From assembly GCA_022615465.1 (NCBI GenBank), contig JAKEGR010000315.1, forward strand, positions 1 to 10,010: a stretch of 10,010 nucleotides of DNA, given 5' to 3'. Positions 6,853 to 10,010 of the stretch are shown piece after piece. Both the position numbers and the translations under genes were made by a program. Under the pieces are notes generated by a model that saw only the letters and a list, made by a program, of their open reading frames with translations, was not told the DNA's origin and made no database searches. The number at the start of each line of letters is the position of its first letter. Position 1 is the first letter of the stretch. The DNA is from Planctomycetota bacterium (lineage in GTDB: Bacteria > Planctomycetota > Planctomycetia > Pirellulales > Lacipirellulaceae).

Positions 6853-7970
6853 CACAGCGCACGCTAGGAATCACCGGTCCGCGGGGCTTCATTGCCGGGC
6901 ATCTGGCGCGCCGCTTGGCTTGCGATTCACGAATCTGCGTTACCACCTGCCCTCGCGCCGCCTGGGAGGATCCCGCGGCCCTCCGCAGCTTCGCTGCCGG
7001 CTGTGACGCAATCGTCCACTTGGCGGGCCTGAATCGCGGCGACGAGCGGCAAGTACACGACACCAACGTTGCCCTGGTGGATCGTTTGATCGAGGCACTT
7101 GAAGGATGCTCCAAGCCGCCCCGCGTACTCTATGCCTCTAGCACCCAACGCAACCTTCAGAACGCTTATGGGCAATCGAAGAAATACGGTGAGGAGTGCT
7201 TGCGGCAATGGGCAGGACGGGCAGGCGCCGCGCTGACGATTCTCGTGCTCCCCAACGTGTTTGGTCCTGGTTGCCGGCCTTTCCACAACTCGGTGGTTGC
7301 CACGTTTTGTCACCAACTCGCCCATGGTCAAACACCGGTGGTCATCGACGACCAGGAAATCGAGTTCGTGTGGATCAATGATCTCGTGGAGCAGATTCGC
7401 CTGGCGATCGATCAGCCTGAGCTGGAAGTGAGGGAAACCCGCATCTCGGGAACGGTGCAATTCACCGTCTCGCAGTTGTTGGCAAAACTCGAGTTGTTCC
7501 GGGCAAGTTATTTCGAACTGAATGTCGTTCCCGATTTGTCCGATTTGCTCGATGCGAGGCTTTACACAACGTTTCTATCGTATGTCGAGCTTGACAACCA
7601 CTGCCATCGACCGCAAGTACATCGCGATGAGCGCGGGCAGTTGTTCGAAATCCTGCGACTCGCCGGTGGAGGGCAGGTGTTTTTTTCGTCCACCAAGCCG
7701 GGTGTTATCCGGGGCAACCACTTTCACACCCGCAAGATCGAATGGTTTTGCGTCCTGCGAGGCACCGCGGTGATTCGCTTGCGGCGAGTCGACGATCTCT
7801 GCATCCGAGAATTCCATGTTTCTGGTAATTCACCCCAGTTCATCTCCGTCCCGGCACTTCATACCCACCAAATCGAAAACATCGGCGATGAAGATTTGTT
7901 GACAATGTTTTGGTGCAACGAGATCTACCAGCCCGGCGACCCCGACACTTTTTATGAGCAGGTGGCCTGA
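6849..7970 (+). CDS. wbjC: bifunctional cupin 3-epimerase/4-reductase (WbjC/FnlB/CapF)
   Basis: Second step. The cupin domain epimerises C-3 and the SDR domain reduces C-4 with NADPH, giving UDP-N-acetyl-L-pneumosamine. The 373-residue protein has both modules. The N-terminal Rossmann/SDR domain covers about 1-245, with GITGPRGFIA at 7-16, HLAGLNR at 57-63 and the catalytic Y107-xxx-K111 (YGQSK). The C-terminal cupin covers about 250-373; its metal-site motif is H291-x-H293-x4-E298-x6-G305, followed by H338 and H340 in ALHTHQIEN. SDLLDARLYTTFLSY at 231-245 is the linker seen in CapF. The cupin points to L-FucNAc rather than L-QuiNAc, whose reductase is RmlD-like without a cupin. The start overlaps the wbjB stop (ATGA) and has a GAGG Shine-Dalgarno at 6837-6840, eight bases upstream. 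A 63-base gap with nothing evident follows before wbjD. Confidence 0.92.
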   Translation: MTQRTLGITGPRGFIAGHLARRLACDSRICVTTCPRAAWEDPAALRSFAAGCDAIVHLAGLNRGDERQVHDTNVALVDRLIEALEGCSKPPRVLYASSTQRNLQNAYGQSKKYGEECLRQWAGRAGAALTILVLPNVFGPGCRPFHNSVVATFCHQLAHGQTPVVIDDQEIEFVWINDLVEQIRLAIDQPELEVRETRISGTVQFTVSQLLAKLELFRASYFELNVVPDLSDLLDARLYTTFLSYVELDNHCHRPQVHRDERGQLFEILRLAGGGQVFFSSTKPGVIRGNHFHTRKIEWFCVLRGTAVIRLRRVDDLCIREFHVSGNSPQFISVPALHTHQIENIGDEDLLTMFWCNEIYQPGDPDTFYEQVA

Positions 7971-8033
7971 TCGAAACACGGCGGCGAAGCTCGCGAGGCT
8001 CAGCCCATCCCACAATGTCTCCCGGCGTTCCCT

Positions 8034-9167
8034 ATGTCTCACCGCCTCAAAGTGTTGACCATCCTCGGCACCCGGCCGGAAATCATCCGGCTTTCGCGTG
8101 TCATGGCACTTCTGGACCAGCATGTTCACCATCATGTGGTCCATACAGGGCAGAATTCCGACAACGAACTCAACGGAGTCTTTTTCCGCGACCTCCAGGT
8201 GCGACCACCAGACTATTTCTTCGATGTCAATCGCTCATCGCTCGGCCGGATGCTGGGCGATGTGCTCACCAAGACCGAGGAAGTGCTGCTGCGAGAGCGA
8301 CCTGATGCCGTGCTGATCCTTGGAGATACCAACAGCGCGATCGCCGGCTTGATCGCCCGCCGCATGAAAATTCCCCTCTATCACATGGAGGCGGGCAACC
8401 GCTGCTTCGATTTCAATGTGCCCGAGGAAATCAATCGCCGTATCATCGATCACATCAGTGACTTCAATCTCGTGTACACCGAACACGCGCGCCGCAACCT
8501 GCTGGCCGAAGGAATCCACCCGCGCCGGATTTACCTTACCGGTTCGCCGATGCGCGAGGTATTGGAATCGAACCGCGCTGGCATGGCCGCCTCAGATGTT
8601 TTGCAGCGACTTTCCATCGGGCCGCGGCGGTTCCTTGTCGTCAGCATGCACCGTGCCGAGAACGTTGACATCCCATTGAATCTCAAACGGTTACTCATCG
8701 CGATGAATCGCCTGTGCGAGGCATACGGCTGGCCAGTGATTGTCAGCACGCACCCGCGCACGAGGCAACGGCTCGAATCACTGGATTTTGAATGCAACCC
8801 GGGGATTCGTTTTCTCCCGCCATTTGGTTATCACGATTATTTGCGACTACAAACCGAAGCGTTTTGCACACTGTCAGATAGCGGTACGATCAGCGAGGAA
8901 AGTTCGATCCTTGGGTTTCCGGCTGTGACGATGCGCACCGCGATGGAACGGCCCGAAGCAATGGATTCGGGTCATATCATTCTTACCGGCCTCGATCCAG
9001 ATACGATTCTGCATTCGGTCGAGTTCGTTACCACGAGCCGCGACGCCGATCGCCAACAGCCAATCGCCGAAGAATACGAGGTCCGCAACACGTCGTATCG
9101 CGTCTTAAAGCTGATCCTCGGCACGGCGAAGCTGGGCCACCTGTGGGACGGCATCGTGGCTGCCTAA
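8034..9167 (+). CDS. wbjD: UDP-GlcNAc 2-epimerase family enzyme (WbjD/FnlC/CapG)
   Basis: Third step. Inverts C-2 of UDP-N-acetyl-L-pneumosamine to give UDP-N-acetyl-L-fucosamine. The 377-residue cytosolic protein has the GT-B-like fold of WecB. Motifs are GTRPEIIRLS at 12-21, LGDTNS with D98, HMEAGNRC with E119, PEEINRR with E131/E132, SMHRAEN with H206, and SDSGTISEES at 281-290 for UDP binding. These correspond to the catalytic D95, E117, E131 and H213 of E. coli WecB. GTRPEIIRLSRV and HMEAGNRCFD are closer to WbjD/CapG than to WecB, and the position directly after WbjC supports that specificity. A true UDP-ManNAc-forming WecB is the main alternative. There is no Shine-Dalgarno; the nearby ATG at 8015 is out of frame. 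The glycosyltransferase gene starts 30 bases after the stop, so these are probably one operon. Confidence 0.9.
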   Translation: MSHRLKVLTILGTRPEIIRLSRVMALLDQHVHHHVVHTGQNSDNELNGVFFRDLQVRPPDYFFDVNRSSLGRMLGDVLTKTEEVLLRERPDAVLILGDTNSAIAGLIARRMKIPLYHMEAGNRCFDFNVPEEINRRIIDHISDFNLVYTEHARRNLLAEGIHPRRIYLTGSPMREVLESNRAGMAASDVLQRLSIGPRRFLVVSMHRAENVDIPLNLKRLLIAMNRLCEAYGWPVIVSTHPRTRQRLESLDFECNPGIRFLPPFGYHDYLRLQTEAFCTLSDSGTISEESSILGFPAVTMRTAMERPEAMDSGHIILTGLDPDTILHSVEFVTTSRDADRQQPIAEEYEVRNTSYRVLKLILGTAKLGHLWDGIVAA

Positions 9168-9197
9168 CCTGCACTATAAAGCGTCTTTTCGACCATC

Positions 9198-10010
9198 ATG
9201 CGAGTATTGCTCCTTACTCAATACTATCCGCCAGAACCAGTGTTTCAGTGCGCCGACCTGGCGCGCGGTCTGCGAGCGCGCGGCCACGAGGTGCAGGTTA
9301 TCACCGGCTTCCCCTGCTACCCCACGGGCCGAACCTACGATGGCTTTCGTCAACGGTACTGCGACGAGCAATGGCTCGACGGCGTCCTGGTTACGCGGAT
9401 TCCCCAAATCCCTGACCACAGCCGTTCCGTGATCCGGCGCGTCATATACTATCTTTCATTCGCCCTTAGCGCGGCGACGATCGGCTTGTGGCGCGCCCGC
9501 CCGGCCGATGTCCTCTTGGTCTACCAGTCGGCTTTTCCGATTGGCCTTGCCGCCTGGGTTATCAGCCGCATCCGACGCATGCCGTACGTGTTGGACGTGG
9601 TTGACCTCTGGCCGGAAAGTGTCGCTGCCTCCGGAATGATCCGCAATCGCCTGCTGTTGTCCATGATCCGCAAGGCGATGCAGTTCATCTATCGCCGGGC
9701 GGAACGCATCAACATCATCACACAAGGCTACTGGAACACGCTCGAATCGCTCGGCGTGCCAGCGGAAAAACTGTCGCTGATTTACTACTGGCCCCCCATG
9801 GGGCAGTTCGATCCGGTGCCCTATGACGTTCACTTGGCGCGCGAGACCGGTCTCCACGAACGGTTCAATGTCATGTACTCCGGCGCCATGGGGCCGGTCC
9901 AGGACCTGGCGTCCGTCATCGAGGCGGCCGTACTGTTGCGCGACCTGCCAGAGATTCAGTTTGTATTTGTTGGCGACGGTCTCGAACACGGCGCACTGAT
10001 AACGCTCGCC
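9198..10010 (+). CDS. wbuB: family 4 glycosyltransferase, WbuB-like (3' end outside the window)
   Basis: Probably transfers L-FucNAc from UDP-L-FucNAc to a lipid-linked acceptor at the inner face of the membrane. The 271 visible residues read without a stop to the right edge; relatives are about 400 residues, so the second half of the C-terminal GT-B domain, including the expected EX7E motif, is missing. Visible motifs are TQYYPPE at 7-13, an acceptor-domain segment RGHEVQVITGFPCYPTG at 28-44, VVDLWPES at 134-141, the domain-2 start VMYSGAMGPVQDL at 225-237, and FVFVGDGLE at 255-263. A hydrophobic stretch at about 83-98 and another at 112-123 fit monotopic membrane association. It begins 30 bases after wbjD without a Shine-Dalgarno. 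The order fnlABC-wbuB in E. coli-type loci supports the symbol; donor specificity is inferred from context, and another GT4 with the same fold is possible. Confidence 0.8.
   Translation, partial: MRVLLLTQYYPPEPVFQCADLARGLRARGHEVQVITGFPCYPTGRTYDGFRQRYCDEQWLDGVLVTRIPQIPDHSRSVIRRVIYYLSFALSAATIGLWRARPADVLLVYQSAFPIGLAAWVISRIRRMPYVLDVVDLWPESVAASGMIRNRLLLSMIRKAMQFIYRRAERINIITQGYWNTLESLGVPAEKLSLIYYWPPMGQFDPVPYDVHLARETGLHERFNVMYSGAMGPVQDLASVIEAAVLLRDLPEIQFVFVGDGLEHGALITLA

Noticed and set aside
9175..9180. TATAAA between wbjD and the glycosyltransferase gene
   Set aside because: It resembles a -10 box, but no matching -35 lies 16-18 bases upstream, and the 30-base gap suggests operon continuity.
9456..9989. 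177-codon open frame on the - strand at the right edge
   Set aside because: It is antisense to the glycosyltransferase, whose family motifs are plain on the + strand; the reverse translation has no coherent motifs.

Overview
The window is a stretch of bacterial chromosome, moderately GC-rich. I infer a planctomycete, probably Pirellula-like. The grounds are the gene mix (a winged-helix AAA+ ATPase of a type I associate with planctomycetes, a long CHWC thioredoxin-fold/DUF255 protein, a divergent PurU) and the scarcity of Shine-Dalgarno sequences. No phylogeny could be run, so this placement is tentative. I see no tRNA, rRNA, CRISPR array, insertion sequence or phage gene.

Positions 20-3287 hold housekeeping genes. 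dcd (dCTP deaminase, +) runs tail-to-tail into a winged-helix AAA+ ATPase gene on the - strand. An intergenic stretch of about 370 bases separates the ATPase start from the divergent purU (10-formyltetrahydrofolate hydrolase, +). purU carries a perfect 11-bp inverted repeat just inside its coding sequence. Positions 3385-5493 encode a 702-residue DUF255 protein (YyaL/SPATA20 family). Its stop codon lies inside an unusually elaborate inverted repeat.

From 5800 to the right edge lies the start of a surface-polysaccharide locus on the + strand. Three genes in pathway order encode the complete route from UDP-GlcNAc to UDP-N-acetyl-L-fucosamine. They are WbjB/FnlA/CapE (4,6-dehydratase/5-epimerase), WbjC/FnlB/CapF (SDR reductase fused to a cupin epimerase) and WbjD/FnlC/CapG (2-epimerase). 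The first two overlap by 4 bases (ATGA). A WbuB-like family 4 glycosyltransferase, cut off by the window edge, follows and probably transfers L-FucNAc to a lipid-linked or growing glycan. This matches the fnlABC-wbuB/wbjBCD order known from O-antigen and capsule loci. The roughly 300-base leader before wbjB has a possible sigma-70-type promoter, a short palindrome and a GC-rich hairpin.

Most of the content belongs to recognisable families and I found no clearly new system. The points most worth a second look are the L-FucNAc cassette in a probable planctomycete, the uncharacterised winged-helix AAA+ ATPase, and the nucleic-acid structures at 2459-2490, 5489-5538 and 5609-5757.
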